Of a stretch of 13,603 nt of DNA, positions 6,382 to 13,603 are shown piece by piece. Made by a program: the position numbers and the translations under genes. The DNA lies in NCBI GenBank assembly GCA_030598305.1, contig JAUVQC010000012.1, positions 1 through 13,603 of the forward strand, read 5' to 3'. The notes beneath the pieces are model-generated. The model saw nothing but the letters and a program-made list of their open reading frames with translations. It was not told the origin of the DNA and made no database searches. Position 1 is the first letter of the stretch; every line of letters begins with the position of its first letter. The DNA comes from Actinomycetes bacterium. Its GTDB lineage: Bacteria; Actinomycetota; Acidimicrobiia; UBA5794.

Positions 6382-7157
6382 TTCCACCTCGATCGCTGGT
6401 ACTCGTTGAACTCATCCGTGAGCATTCTCCTGGTGGAGTTTCCCATACGCACGTAGAAGTCTGCAGTTCTGCCGCCCTTGGGCTCATCGAGGAACACTGG
6501 ACGGTCCGATGGTTCGACGGTAACAACAACCAGGTGTTCACCGGCATACGGTTCGATCGAGACTGCCACATTCGCGAGCGCTGGTTTTCCAAGCGTCTTC
6601 TGGAGATGGTCATGGAGCCAGAGTTCGTACCGGTCGTGATCGGGTGTCTTCATGGTTCCAAGGTCCCTGTCAAGACCCACTGCGTGCCCGGTGTCGTCGA
6701 CACCGATGATCAGTGTTCCACCGTAACCATTGAGAAACCCAGCGACGGTCTTAGCGATGGCCAGTTCCATCTTGTCGTCCCGGTCCCCGGTGTGGAGGTT
6801 GATGCGAGCGGTCGACTTGAACTCGACGGATGCAGATTCCCCTGTAGCGATCACGTCATCGATCGTCCGCTTCGGCTTGCTTCGCCACCCGAAGTGATCC
6901 GCAAGCCAGAGAAACGTCGCAAGGACGATGACGGATCCAGCGATAGCCCCAACCACGGTCCCGAGTTCGAAGCGGTCCGGATCGGCGTTGCCCGTGAGGA
7001 GATTGATGACGGCGGCGCCGAACGCAGCGCCAACCATCCCGATGATGGTGGTCTCAGCGAGCGACAACCGCTGTTGCCCTGGCAGCAGGAAGCGAGCGAG
7101 CGAGCCGAGGATGAGCCCCGCGATGAGGATCGCAACAATGAAGAGGGAAGTATCCAC
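6378..7157 (-). CDS. Fusion: GlsB/YeaQ/YmgE-like membrane domain plus AlbA_2 (Schlafen-type) domain
   Basis: Unknown function; 259 residues. Residues about 4-88 hold three membrane helices (about 5-24, 36-56, 66-87). The pattern AGLILGSLARFLLPG, GMVGAAFGA, LGTVVGAIAGSVI recalls the small GlsB/YeaQ/YmgE (transglycosylase-associated) membrane proteins, which are normally free-standing at about 80-90 residues. A basic link (RSKPKR) leads to an AlbA_2 domain (about 102-247): TGESASVEFKST (105-116), AKTVAGFLNGYGGTLIIGVDD (135-155, written with its Gly pair at 146-147), and RTADFYVRMGNSTRRM (230-245). AlbA_2 is annotated as putative nucleic-acid binding and occurs with HTH regulators and in Schlafen proteins. 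With this topology the domain should face the cytoplasm. The start GTG at 7157 is 8 nt after the purM stop but lacks a good ribosome site, so coupling is likely. Its stop overlaps the next start (ATGA). Domain calls are from motif recognition. Confidence 0.82.
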   Translation of the reverse strand: MDTSLFIVAILIAGLILGSLARFLLPGQQRLSLAETTIIGMVGAAFGAAVINLLTGNADPDRFELGTVVGAIAGSVIVLATFLWLADHFGWRSKPKRTIDDVIATGESASVEFKSTARINLHTGDRDDKMELAIAKTVAGFLNGYGGTLIIGVDDTGHAVGLDRDLGTMKTPDHDRYELWLHDHLQKTLGKPALANVAVSIEPYAGEHLVVVTVEPSDRPVFLDEPKGGRTADFYVRMGNSTRRMLTDEFNEYQRSRWK

Positions 7158-7165
7158 GAAGCGGA

Positions 7166-8182
7166 TCAGCGGAGCTCGACGCCGCGGTCGCCTTCGGTGA
7201 TGTGGCCGATGACGACGGCTGGCACGTCGGAGGATTCGTACGCCTTGAGGGCGGCGTCCACGTCCTCCTCGGCCACTACGCAGGCGAATCCGATCCCCAT
7301 GTTGAAGGTGCGGAACATGTCGCCGACCGGCACACGACCGAGTCTCTGGAGGACTTCGAACACGTGGGGCACCTCCCACCTTGATCGCTCGATCACCGCT
7401 CGGGTCCCCTCGGGGAGGACCCTGATCACGTTGCCGGGGAGCCCGCCGCCGGTAATGTGGGCAAGGCCGTGGGGCTGGACACGAGCGAGCATGTTCATGA
7501 CTGCAGGGGCATACACGACGCTCGGATCGAGCAGCACCTCAGCTGTTGGCGTATCGGTGTCGGGGAAGGTGGAGTCGAGCGGGAGGTCCTTTGCAACGAT
7601 GGCTCGCACCAGGCTGAATCCGTTCGATCGGAGATTCGGGGACTTCACGCCAACGATCACATCACCAGGTGCGACGCGTGATGAATCCACTTCTTCACCG
7701 AGTTCCACGATGCCGAGGGCCGTGGCGGCGATATCGAACTGGTCGGCAGCCATCACGCCGGGATGCTCAGCAGTCTCGCCTCCGAGAAGGGCGACGTCTG
7801 CGTCGTTGCACGCATCGGTGATCGACTCAATGATCGTTTCGATGCGGTCCACATCGAGCTTGCCTGTAGCGATGTAGTCGGTCATGGCAATGGGTTGCGC
7901 GCCTGCAGCGGCCAGGTCGTCAGCCACCATGGCGAGGAGGTCGTAACCAATCGCTTCCAGGAGTCCTGCGCGGCGGGCCACGTCGGCCTTCGTACCAACG
8001 CCGTCGGTCGACATCATGAGTACCGGGTGCTCGAAACCGGCTGGAAGCTGGATTCCGGCGGCGAATCCACCGAACCCCCCAACAACATCCTCGGTCCATG
8101 TCGATGTGACACGCCAACCGATACGATCGATGAGTTCGTCGGCGGCGTCGAGATCCACGCCGGCGTTCTCGTAGCTCGTCAT
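7166..8182 (-). CDS. purM: Phosphoribosylformylglycinamidine cyclo-ligase (AIR synthetase)
   Basis: Cytoplasmic enzyme of de novo purine synthesis: ATP-dependent ring closure of FGAM to 5-aminoimidazole ribotide. 338 residues is the normal length. Markers: N-terminal SYENAGVDL (3-11), STDGVGTK (58-65) of the ATP site, DYIATGKL (102-109), LLGGETAEHPGVM (132-144), SNGFSLVR and HITGGGLPGN in the C-terminal half. The usual VND before the VLVxGAEP segment is VADDLAAAGAQP here, a mild variation. The start ATG at 8182 overlaps the purF stop as ATGA, the classic coupled arrangement, so the start is well fixed. Its product feeds PurE/PurK, not in this window. Downstream, 8 nt separate it from the membrane-AlbA_2 fusion gene, which therefore probably shares its mRNA. 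Confidence 0.97.
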   Translation of the reverse strand: MTSYENAGVDLDAADELIDRIGWRVTSTWTEDVVGGFGGFAAGIQLPAGFEHPVLMMSTDGVGTKADVARRAGLLEAIGYDLLAMVADDLAAAGAQPIAMTDYIATGKLDVDRIETIIESITDACNDADVALLGGETAEHPGVMAADQFDIAATALGIVELGEEVDSSRVAPGDVIVGVKSPNLRSNGFSLVRAIVAKDLPLDSTFPDTDTPTAEVLLDPSVVYAPAVMNMLARVQPHGLAHITGGGLPGNVIRVLPEGTRAVIERSRWEVPHVFEVLQRLGRVPVGDMFRTFNMGIGFACVVAEEDVDAALKAYESSDVPAVVIGHITEGDRGVELR

Positions 8183-9606
8183 GTCGACCTTTCAAGTAGG
8201 AATTTGCCGTCACTGAGTGGTATGTCGGTCGGGTAGTTGCCTGAGAGGCACGCCGTACAGAACGTGTCCTCGTCCGCCCCCGTCGCCGCGATGAGATTGT
8301 CCAACTCGAGATAGACAAGCGAGTCGACGTTGAGCTCTTCAGCGATCTCGTCGACCGACCTGTCCGTCGCGAGCAGCGTGGACCGATCTCCCGTATCCAT
8401 CCCGTAGAAGCACGGCCACCGGTACGGCGGTGACGAGATGCGGAGATGTACCTCGGTTGCTCCGGCCTCGCGGACCATTGAGACCAGTTGCCTGGTCGTC
8501 GAACCTCTCACGATCGAATCATCGACGAGGACGACCCGTTTGCCCGCGATCATGCCCGGCATGGCGTTGAGCTTCATCCGCACGCCTCGCTCTCGCATGG
8601 CCTGTGCCGGCTGGATGAACGTGCGGCCTATGTAGCGGTTCTTGACGAGTCCGTCGATGTAGGGGATTCCCGACACTTCTGAGAATCCCTGGGCGGCCGG
8701 TATGCCCGACTCGGGGACCGGCACGGTGATATCGGCGTCGACCGGTGCCTGGTCGGCCAGTGTGCGGCCCATTCGTTGTCTGGCCTTGTGGATCGTTTGG
8801 CTCAGGAGTGTCGAATCGGGGCGTGCGAAGTAGACGAATTCGAATATACATAGCCTGGATTCGGTCGGCTCGAAGGGGAACATGCTCCGTGGGCCGTTCT
8901 CATCGATCACGACCATTTCTCCGGGCGCGATCTGGCGAACGAAGTCAGCGCCAAGGATGTCGAGTGCCGCTGTCTCTGACGCTATCACCCAGCTTTCGCC
9001 GAGTTTGCCAAGGCAGAGAGGCCTGAAACCATGCGGATCCCTGACCCCGACGAGCATTGTCGTGTCCATGACGGCGAGGGTGAACGCACCTTCGAAGCGT
9101 GGAAGCGTTCTGGTCAGGGATTCGGGGAGTGACAGGCCTTCCTCGGTCATTCCCTGTGCGATCGCTTCGGTCATCAGCTCTGAGTCGGTTGTGGCGGCGA
9201 GCGGCCCCATCTCGGCGGCCAGTTTGTCGGTGTTCGTCAGGTTCCCGTTGTGAGCCAGCGAGATGGCGTTCCAGCCGAAATGCCTGAACACTGGCTGTGA
9301 GTTCTCCCACGAGTTTGAACCCGTGGTCGAGTACCGCGTGTGTCCAATGGCGAGGCTTCCCGGAAGGCCAGCAAGCACCGTCTCGTCGAATACCTGGGCA
9401 ACGAGTCCGAGATCCTTGTACACGGTGATGTTGTCGCCATCGCTCACCGAGATACCAGCGCTCTCCTGGCCGCGGTGTTGGAGGGCGAACAGTGCGAAGT
9501 AGGCAAGGCGTGCCGCTTCGATAACCGGACCAGAGACGCCGAACACGCCGCAGGCTTCGCCCGGCCTGTCCAGGAGCGTCGGGTCCTCGAGGGGATGCTC
9601 GTTCAC
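8179..9606 (-). CDS. purF: Amidophosphoribosyltransferase
   Basis: First committed enzyme of purine synthesis: PRPP plus glutamine gives 5-phosphoribosylamine. Residues count from the GTG at 9606 (475 aa). The N-terminal glutaminase domain begins at C19 in EACGVFGVSG, so residues 1-18 are a propeptide to be cut off; GHTRYSTTGSN (88-98) and AHNGNLTN (118-125) follow. The C-terminal domain has the PRPP loop VVLVDDSIVRGSTT (358-371). Cysteines C253 (RLCIFEFVYFARPDS), C399 (RWPCFYG) and C450/C453 (FCTAC) match the four 4Fe-4S ligands of the Bacillus-type enzyme, so this is the oxygen-sensitive iron-sulfur form. In-frame starts also exist at 9627 (TTG) and 9624 (GTG); 9606 is preferred because TACACT lies seven bases upstream, as for a leaderless mRNA. 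Feedback inhibition by purine nucleotides is known for the family. It overlaps purM by 4 nt and lies 34 nt after the rhomboid gene. Confidence 0.96.
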   Translation of the reverse strand: MNEHPLEDPTLLDRPGEACGVFGVSGPVIEAARLAYFALFALQHRGQESAGISVSDGDNITVYKDLGLVAQVFDETVLAGLPGSLAIGHTRYSTTGSNSWENSQPVFRHFGWNAISLAHNGNLTNTDKLAAEMGPLAATTDSELMTEAIAQGMTEEGLSLPESLTRTLPRFEGAFTLAVMDTTMLVGVRDPHGFRPLCLGKLGESWVIASETAALDILGADFVRQIAPGEMVVIDENGPRSMFPFEPTESRLCIFEFVYFARPDSTLLSQTIHKARQRMGRTLADQAPVDADITVPVPESGIPAAQGFSEVSGIPYIDGLVKNRYIGRTFIQPAQAMRERGVRMKLNAMPGMIAGKRVVLVDDSIVRGSTTRQLVSMVREAGATEVHLRISSPPYRWPCFYGMDTGDRSTLLATDRSVDEIAEELNVDSLVYLELDNLIAATGADEDTFCTACLSGNYPTDIPLSDGKFLLERST

Positions 9607-9613
9607 GGCGCGC

Positions 9614-9619
9614 AGTGTA
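9614..9619 (-). promoter_or_regulatory. Candidate -10 box for a leaderless purF transcript
   Basis: TACACT on the minus strand is followed by seven bases and then the GTG at 9606, the usual distance from -10 to a transcription start. No -35 match is visible 17-18 nt upstream. It would let purF-purM be transcribed separately from the rhomboid gene. Inference from spacing. Confidence 0.35.
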
Positions 9620-9627
9620 CCCACCAA

Positions 9628-9650
9628 CCGGCTAGCCGGATCATATGATC
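9628..9650. repeat. Two adjoining 12-bp palindromes upstream of purF
   Basis: CCGGCTAGCCGG (9628-9639) and GATCATATGATC (9639-9650) are both perfect palindromes and share one base. They lie at the end of the rhomboid gene (its stop codon is inside the second) and 22-44 bp upstream of the purF GTG, over the expected -35 area. They could be an operator, or chance. Confidence 0.6.
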
Positions 9651-10477
9651 ATGGTGATTACGGCCGCCGCCACAGCAACAGCCGCCGCTACCACGGTTCG
9701 GATCGCTCGAGCGTTCGGTTTGCCAACGGCGAGAACTGACCAGAGCCATGCGATGAGGATGCCGCCGGCGAGTCCACCGAGGTGAGCTCGCCAGTCGATA
9801 CCACCAACGAACAAGGGGAGTGCGAGGTTGATGGCGAGGAGCATCCCGAGCTGGTTGAACATGGCTCGCCCACCTGGTGTATGGCGCATCTTCCACGCAA
9901 CGAACATCCATGCGCCGAGTAGTCCGAAAATCGCTCCGGACGCACCGATTGACACCTGCGCGGTTGCACCGAAGATGTACGACACCATGCCCCCTGTACC
10001 GGCTGTAGCGACATACAGGGCTGCGAATGCAGGGCTGCCAACTTGTTGCTCCAGACGGGGGCCGAAGAGGTAGAGGGCATACATGTTGAAGAGGATGTGC
10101 ATCATCCCGCCGTGGAGCAGCGCGGCTGTGAAGATCCTCCACCACTCACCCGCGGCAACGAGGAAGTTCGCCTGTGCGAACGTTTGGAACAGCCACCGAT
10201 CCGCTTCGGGAGAGAGAAGCCCGATGACAAAGATCCCTCCAGTTATCGCCATGATCGTGAAGGACACCGGTGTCGTTTGGAACGACGGACGCCCGAACGA
10301 CTGGCTGACGTTCACGACACGAGACCTTCCTTTGGGCGCTGCGCACTCAGGACACTTCTGGCCGACGGACGCGTCGTGGCTGCACTCGACGCAGATGGAC
10401 TTGCCACATGACGTACAACTCAGCCCCGTGATCCGGTCGGGGTGGCGATAGCAGGTGGGAACGGTCTGTTCATTCAT
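9641..10477 (-). CDS. Rhomboid family intramembrane serine protease with N-terminal Cys-rich zinc-type domain
   Basis: Membrane protease that cuts substrates within or next to their membrane helices. 278 residues. The N-terminal cytoplasmic part has a B-box-like metal site: C9, H12, C21, C24, C29, C32, C42 and C45 in paired motifs (CYRHPD, CTSC, CVEC, CPEC). The rhomboid core follows with helices from about residue 70. Catalytic S180 sits in GASG (178-181) and H232 in WRAHLGG; H122, H127 and N131 (LLHGGMMHILFNMYALYLFGP region) line the oxyanion side. GxxxG-rich helix 6 (LGGLAGGI) is present, and a C-terminal Ala/Val helix (about 261-278) suggests seven helices. Start: the ATG at 10477; the open frame upstream has no family character. 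No clear Shine-Dalgarno. It sits between purL and purF on the same strand, 34 nt before purF. All active-site residues are intact, so it should be active; substrates are unknown. Confidence 0.93.
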   Translation of the reverse strand: MNEQTVPTCYRHPDRITGLSCTSCGKSICVECSHDASVGQKCPECAAPKGRSRVVNVSQSFGRPSFQTTPVSFTIMAITGGIFVIGLLSPEADRWLFQTFAQANFLVAAGEWWRIFTAALLHGGMMHILFNMYALYLFGPRLEQQVGSPAFAALYVATAGTGGMVSYIFGATAQVSIGASGAIFGLLGAWMFVAWKMRHTPGGRAMFNQLGMLLAINLALPLFVGGIDWRAHLGGLAGGILIAWLWSVLAVGKPNARAIRTVVAAAVAVAAAVITMII

Positions 10478-10698
10478 GGTCGTAGAACGGTAGTGGTGCC
10501 TGTCGTGTTCCTTGGGAGGCGTGCAATCGCCCCCTGCCTGGACGGGGCGGGACAACGCGGCGAGGTTCAATCGGCGCGTCTTTGGACCCAGAAAGTCGTG
10601 CTGTTCAACACCAAGTCAGCGGATATCGGCTCAGGAGCCATTCCGCAGCGTGTGTAGAGATCCAGTGCGGCCCGTTTGTCAGGCCAACAGATCTCCGC
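10478..10698. other. 221-nt non-coding gap between purL and the rhomboid gene
   Basis: No convincing gene, tRNA or known riboswitch is seen. It holds a GC-rich 6-bp hairpin (CGCCCC at 10528-10533 with GGGGCG at 10544-10549) and a compact GGCTC-AG-GAGCC repeat (10628-10639 region), neither followed by a U run. A CTGACA element on the minus strand just past the purL stop lacks a good -10 partner. The gap probably separates the purSQL transcript from the rhomboid-purFM transcript, but I cannot place a promoter or terminator. Confidence 0.5.
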
Positions 10699-12861
10699 TC
10701 AGTGCGCCATCCTGGCTGGAAGCGCGTTTCCCCAGATATCGGCGGCTTCTCTGACACTGATCGAACCCGCTGCACCGAAATCCATGGTCGAACCAGTGAC
10801 GGTCCCGATACGTCGGTGGGGCGCTTCGGTCTCAAGGGTGTCGCCGTGACCTACCGCCACGAAGCGCAGGGGTGTTTCGTCGAAGAGTTCCGGTCCGGCG
10901 ATGCCTTCGATGCTCATGCCCACGTCGGATTTGATGGCGATCTCGGTGAGCGCAACACCGAGGCCACCGGTGGAGATGTCGTGGAGCACCGGGGTGCTGA
11001 ATGCGAGCGACACCGCTGCGTCGATGACGATCCTGGCCGTCTCGGGGTCCGCATCCACTGGCCTGCCTCCGAGGTTGTTGTTGATGATCCGGTCGTACGC
11101 CGAGGCAGCGAAATCGTCGACGACATCGGGTCCAATCAGCCAAATTGTCATACCGTCCTGTGCACGGTCGAGGCGCGGGGGCTTTTCTGGCATCGGGTCG
11201 CAGAACCCCAACATGCCCACAACGGGGGCGGGATAGATGTCGACACCATCTGTCTGGTTGTAGAACGACACGTTGCCTCCGACAACCGGCACATTGAGTT
11301 CCTCACAGGCAGTGGCCATTCCATCGACTGACTCGATGAACTGCCACATGACTCCTGGCTCCTCGGGGTTGCCGAAGTTGAGGTTGTCGACGAGTGCGTA
11401 CGGGCTCGCCCCGGTGACCGCAACGTTGAGCGCTGATTCATATACGATCCGTGCCGATCCACGCCTCGGGTCGAGATATGTGCGCAGCGAGTCACCGTCG
11501 GTCGAAACCGCCAGCCCCTTCTGCGTCCCCTTGATGCGTAGGAGCGAGCCATCGTGGCCTGGCTCGACAACGGTATTGAGGAAGAGCATGTGGTCGTACT
11601 GGCGAAAGATCCACGAGCGGTCTCCGATTGCAGGGTCGTCGAGAAGGACACGGAGGACGTCGCCGGCATCGAGGTCGGCGGGCACTTGTGGTTCGCTCGC
11701 CCACGCCGCATCGAGGTAGTCGGGGCGCTTGGCGGGCCTGTCGTACCTCGGTGCATCATCAGCGAGGGATGCCGCTGGCACCTCGCCGACGAGTTCACCC
11801 TTCGAGTAGATCGTGAGGCTGGGGCCGGGCTTGATCGTCCCGATGGTCGAGGCTTCGATCTCCCACTTCTCGGCGATCGCCAGTACTTCGGCTTCGTTGT
11901 CCGGTGTGACAACGGCGAGCATGCGCTCCTGGGATTCAGACATCAGGATCTCGCCAGGGTTCATGTCGTGTTCACGCAGATGCACCTTGTCAAGATCCAC
12001 ATCCATACCCATGCCGCCGTTCCCTGCAACCTCAGATGTCGCACATGAGATGCCGGCTGCTCCGAGGTCCTGGATGGCAACGACGAGATTCCGGTCGTAC
12101 AACTCGAGGCAGGCCTCGATGAGCTTCTTCTCCTCGAACGGGTCCCCGACCTGTACGTTCGGCCGCTTCTCCTCGTCGCCTTCCTCGAAGGAGGCCGAGG
12201 CGAGAATCGAGGCGCCACCGATACCGTCGCGTCCCGTCGCGTTTCCGAGCAGGATTGCGAGATTGCCTACACCCGAGGCACCCGAGAGGACGAGTTGTTC
12301 CTTCTTGAGGAGGCCGAGCGCCATCACGTTGACCAGCGGATTCCTCGAGAACCGGTCGGCGAACTCGACCTCGCCTCCCAGCGTTGGAACACCAACGGCG
12401 TTCCCGTACCCCGCAATGCCAGACACCACGCCCTCGAAGAGATATCTGTTGTGCGCCTCGTCGAGGGGGCCGAACCGCAGTGGGTCCCATACCGCGATCG
12501 GTCTTGCCCCCATGGTGAAGACGTCGCGCAGTATTCCACCGACTCCCGTCGCTGCACCCTGGTGCGGCTCAACGTAGGAGGGATGGTTGTGACTCTCGAT
12601 GCGCAGTGCTGCGAGCCAGCCGTCTCCGATATCGACGACACCAGCGTTCTCACCGGGACCGACAACAACCCACGGCTGGTCGCTGGTGAAGCGGCCAAGG
12701 TGTGAACGCGATGACTTGTACGAGCAGTGCTCAGACCACATCACCGAGTACATGGCGAGTTCTGCCGCGAGCGGCTCCCTGCCAAGGATCGCCGTGACGT
12801 TCCGGTACTCGTCGTCGGTCATCCCGAGCTTGATGTGGTCGGGAGCCTCAACAGTTGTCAT
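10699..12861 (-). CDS. purL: Phosphoribosylformylglycinamidine synthase subunit PurL (small form)
   Basis: Catalytic subunit of FGAM synthase: ATP-dependent amidation of FGAR using ammonia delivered by PurQ, with PurS bridging the two. At 720 residues it is the short, multi-subunit form and is full length. Markers: [14 protein letters not shown] (42-55) with H45, [20 protein letters not shown] (87-106), [14 protein letters not shown] (108-121), LGGEVEF, then [20 protein letters not shown] and ESQERML; the second half repeats the AIR-synthase-like fold with [11 protein letters not shown] and [13 protein letters not shown]. The start ATG at 12861 overlaps the purQ stop (ATGA), fixing the start. 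The complex needs all three proteins, consistent with the tight purS-purQ-purL order. Transcription continues toward a 221-nt gap before the rhomboid gene. Confidence 0.97.
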   Translation of the reverse strand: MTTVEAPDHIKLGMTDDEYRNVTAILGREPLAAELAMYSVMWSEHCSYKSSRSHLGRFTSDQPWVVVGPGENAGVVDIGDGWLAALRIESHNHPSYVEPHQGAATGVGGILRDVFTMGARPIAVWDPLRFGPLDEAHNRYLFEGVVSGIAGYGNAVGVPTLGGEVEFADRFSRNPLVNVMALGLLKKEQLVLSGASGVGNLAILLGNATGRDGIGGASILASASFEEGDEEKRPNVQVGDPFEEKKLIEACLELYDRNLVVAIQDLGAAGISCATSEVAGNGGMGMDVDLDKVHLREHDMNPGEILMSESQERMLAVVTPDNEAEVLAIAEKWEIEASTIGTIKPGPSLTIYSKGELVGEVPAASLADDAPRYDRPAKRPDYLDAAWASEPQVPADLDAGDVLRVLLDDPAIGDRSWIFRQYDHMLFLNTVVEPGHDGSLLRIKGTQKGLAVSTDGDSLRTYLDPRRGSARIVYESALNVAVTGASPYALVDNLNFGNPEEPGVMWQFIESVDGMATACEELNVPVVGGNVSFYNQTDGVDIYPAPVVGMLGFCDPMPEKPPRLDRAQDGMTIWLIGPDVVDDFAASAYDRIINNNLGGRPVDADPETARIVIDAAVSLAFSTPVLHDISTGGLGVALTEIAIKSDVGMSIEGIAGPELFDETPLRFVAVGHGDTLETEAPHRRIGTVTGSTMDFGAAGSISVREAADIWGNALPARMAH

Positions 12862-13550
12862 GCGTCAACCAGTTCGGTTGAGGCGATGAACCCCTCGATC
12901 AGGACCATGCCGTCGACAGATCCGAGGATCTCCTCGGACGCACGCTCCGGGTGTGGCATGAGGCCCGCTACATTGCGCGCAGCGTTCGTGATACCAGCGA
13001 TGCTGTTTCCCGACCCGTTCGGATTGGTCGAATCGTCGATGGCACCAGCAGCGCTCGAGTATCGAAGGATCACGTCGCCCTCGGCCTCGATGCGGCTGAT
13101 GTCGTCTGTCACGTAGTTGCCCTCATACGAATTGAGGGGAATCTGAAGTATCTGACCGACTTCGGCGGCCCTCGTGAGCACGCTGTCTGTCGACTCGACC
13201 CGTAGGTGCGTTGGTCCACAGATGAACTTGAGGTCGCGATTCGCAACGAGCGCGCCAGGGAGAAGGCCAGCCTCCGTCAGTATCTGGAAGCCGTTGCAGA
13301 TACCCAGGGTCGGTGTCCCCGAGCTCGCAAGCCGAACCACCTCATCCATGACGGGGGAGAACCGGGCAATGGCTCCGGTACGCAGGTAGTCACCGTGTGC
13401 GAATCCGCCGGGAAGGACGATCCCGGCGGCACCCGAGAGGTCCGTGTCGCGATGCCACACCAACTCTGTATCTGATCCGGCGAGGTTGAGGGCGTGGGCT
13501 ATGTCACGTTCGCAGTTCGTGCCCGGATACACGATGACGGCGATCGTCAC
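12858..13550 (-). CDS. purQ: Phosphoribosylformylglycinamidine synthase subunit PurQ (glutaminase)
   Basis: Class I glutamine amidotransferase that hydrolyses glutamine and hands ammonia to PurL. 230 residues, normal length. Nucleophile C85 lies in GICNGFQIL (83-91); H200 and E202 in LMPHPERA (197-204) complete the triad. [15 protein letters not shown] (48-62) and SNPNG-like TNPNG (175-179) are the usual signatures. The segment usually read as AHGEG is NSYEG (140-144) here, losing a commonly conserved His that is not one of the triad. The start is a GTG at 13550 that overlaps the purS stop (GTGA); its own stop overlaps the purL start (ATGA). The three subunits should therefore be made in a coupled way. 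Confidence 0.97.
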   Translation of the reverse strand: MTIAVIVYPGTNCERDIAHALNLAGSDTELVWHRDTDLSGAAGIVLPGGFAHGDYLRTGAIARFSPVMDEVVRLASSGTPTLGICNGFQILTEAGLLPGALVANRDLKFICGPTHLRVESTDSVLTRAAEVGQILQIPLNSYEGNYVTDDISRIEAEGDVILRYSSAAGAIDDSTNPNGSGNSIAGITNAARNVAGLMPHPERASEEILGSVDGMVLIEGFIASTELVDA

Positions 13551-13603
13551 GACGCGGCCTCGATCGTGTAGCTCTCCATTACCGGGTTGGCGAGAAGCTT
13601 CTC
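13547..13603 (-). CDS. purS: Phosphoribosylformylglycinamidine synthase subunit PurS (last 18 residues only)
   Basis: The right edge holds 18 codons and a [21 protein letters not shown]. The LLANPVxExY ending is typical of PurS, the about 80-residue protein that forms the ammonia-channelling bridge in the PurLQS complex. Position directly ahead of purQ with a GTGA overlap supports this. The N-terminus and promoter lie outside the window. Confidence 0.88.
   Translation of the reverse strand, partial: EKLLANPVMESYTIEAAS

Noticed and set aside
7158..7379. Upstream extension of the AlbA_2 fusion frame into purM
   Set aside because: The extra residues are an Arg-rich shadow of purM; the GTG at 7157 directly precedes the first membrane helix.
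6306..7877. 523-codon open frame on the plus strand across the AlbA_2 fusion and purM genes
   Set aside because: It is antisense to two well-supported genes, its translation has no family character or plausible hydrophobic or domain pattern, and long antisense open frames are expected in GC-rich DNA.
10560..10580. GGTTCAATC resembling a tRNA T-loop in the gap before the rhomboid gene
   Set aside because: The flanking bases do not form a T-stem and no acceptor, D or anticodon arms can be built around it.
10582..11331. 249-codon plus-strand open frame starting in the purL-rhomboid gap
   Set aside because: Most of it is antisense to purL; the translation shows no domain, and nothing supports its start.
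8179..13550. 4-nt start/stop overlaps as a sign of frameshifting
   Set aside because: They are ordinary ATGA/GTGA coupled junctions between complete genes, not frameshift sites.

Overview
The window is 13.6 kb of GC-rich, gene-dense bacterial DNA that looks actinobacterial, possibly Acidimicrobiia. Three things suggest this: PurL is the short form with separate PurS and PurQ; the rhomboid protease has the cysteine-rich N-terminal extension common in actinobacteria; and two starts fit TANNNT -10 boxes placed for leaderless transcripts. The taxonomic call is inference. I see no insertion sequence, prophage, CRISPR array, tRNA or rRNA, and no clear pseudogene.

Left part (1-2413). A truncated inositol-monophosphatase family gene runs off the left edge on the minus strand. 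It diverges from an apolipoprotein N-acyltransferase-like gene (lnt) on the plus strand. In that protein the position of the nitrilase-type catalytic cysteine is a serine. A 63-residue basic, cysteine-rich protein follows and ends at a strong hairpin terminator.

Middle (2432-5768). On the minus strand a dienoyl-CoA-isomerase-like crotonase lies upstream of a GabT-type class III aminotransferase. Divergent from them is a plus-strand lipoprotein with a DUF4349-like domain and a C-terminal membrane segment. It ends at an 18-bp perfect inverted repeat that also closes the operon arriving from the right.

Right part (5770-13603), all minus strand. This is a purine-synthesis cluster, in transcription order: purS (only its end is present), purQ, purL, a 221-nt gap, a rhomboid protease, purF, purM, then two membrane-protein genes. 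The purS/purQ, purQ/purL and purF/purM junctions, and the junction of the last two genes, are 4-nt start/stop overlaps, so translational coupling is likely. PurSQL together convert FGAR to FGAM, PurF makes phosphoribosylamine from PRPP and glutamine, and PurM closes the imidazole ring to AIR. The last two genes are an unusual fusion of a small three-helix membrane domain (GlsB/YeaQ/YmgE-like) with an AlbA_2/Schlafen-type domain, and a four-helix DUF4389-like protein with an internal duplication.

Most of the window is housekeeping. The parts most worth a second look are the serine-for-cysteine Lnt, the membrane-AlbA_2 fusion coupled to a DUF4389 protein, and the small putative zinc-binding protein.
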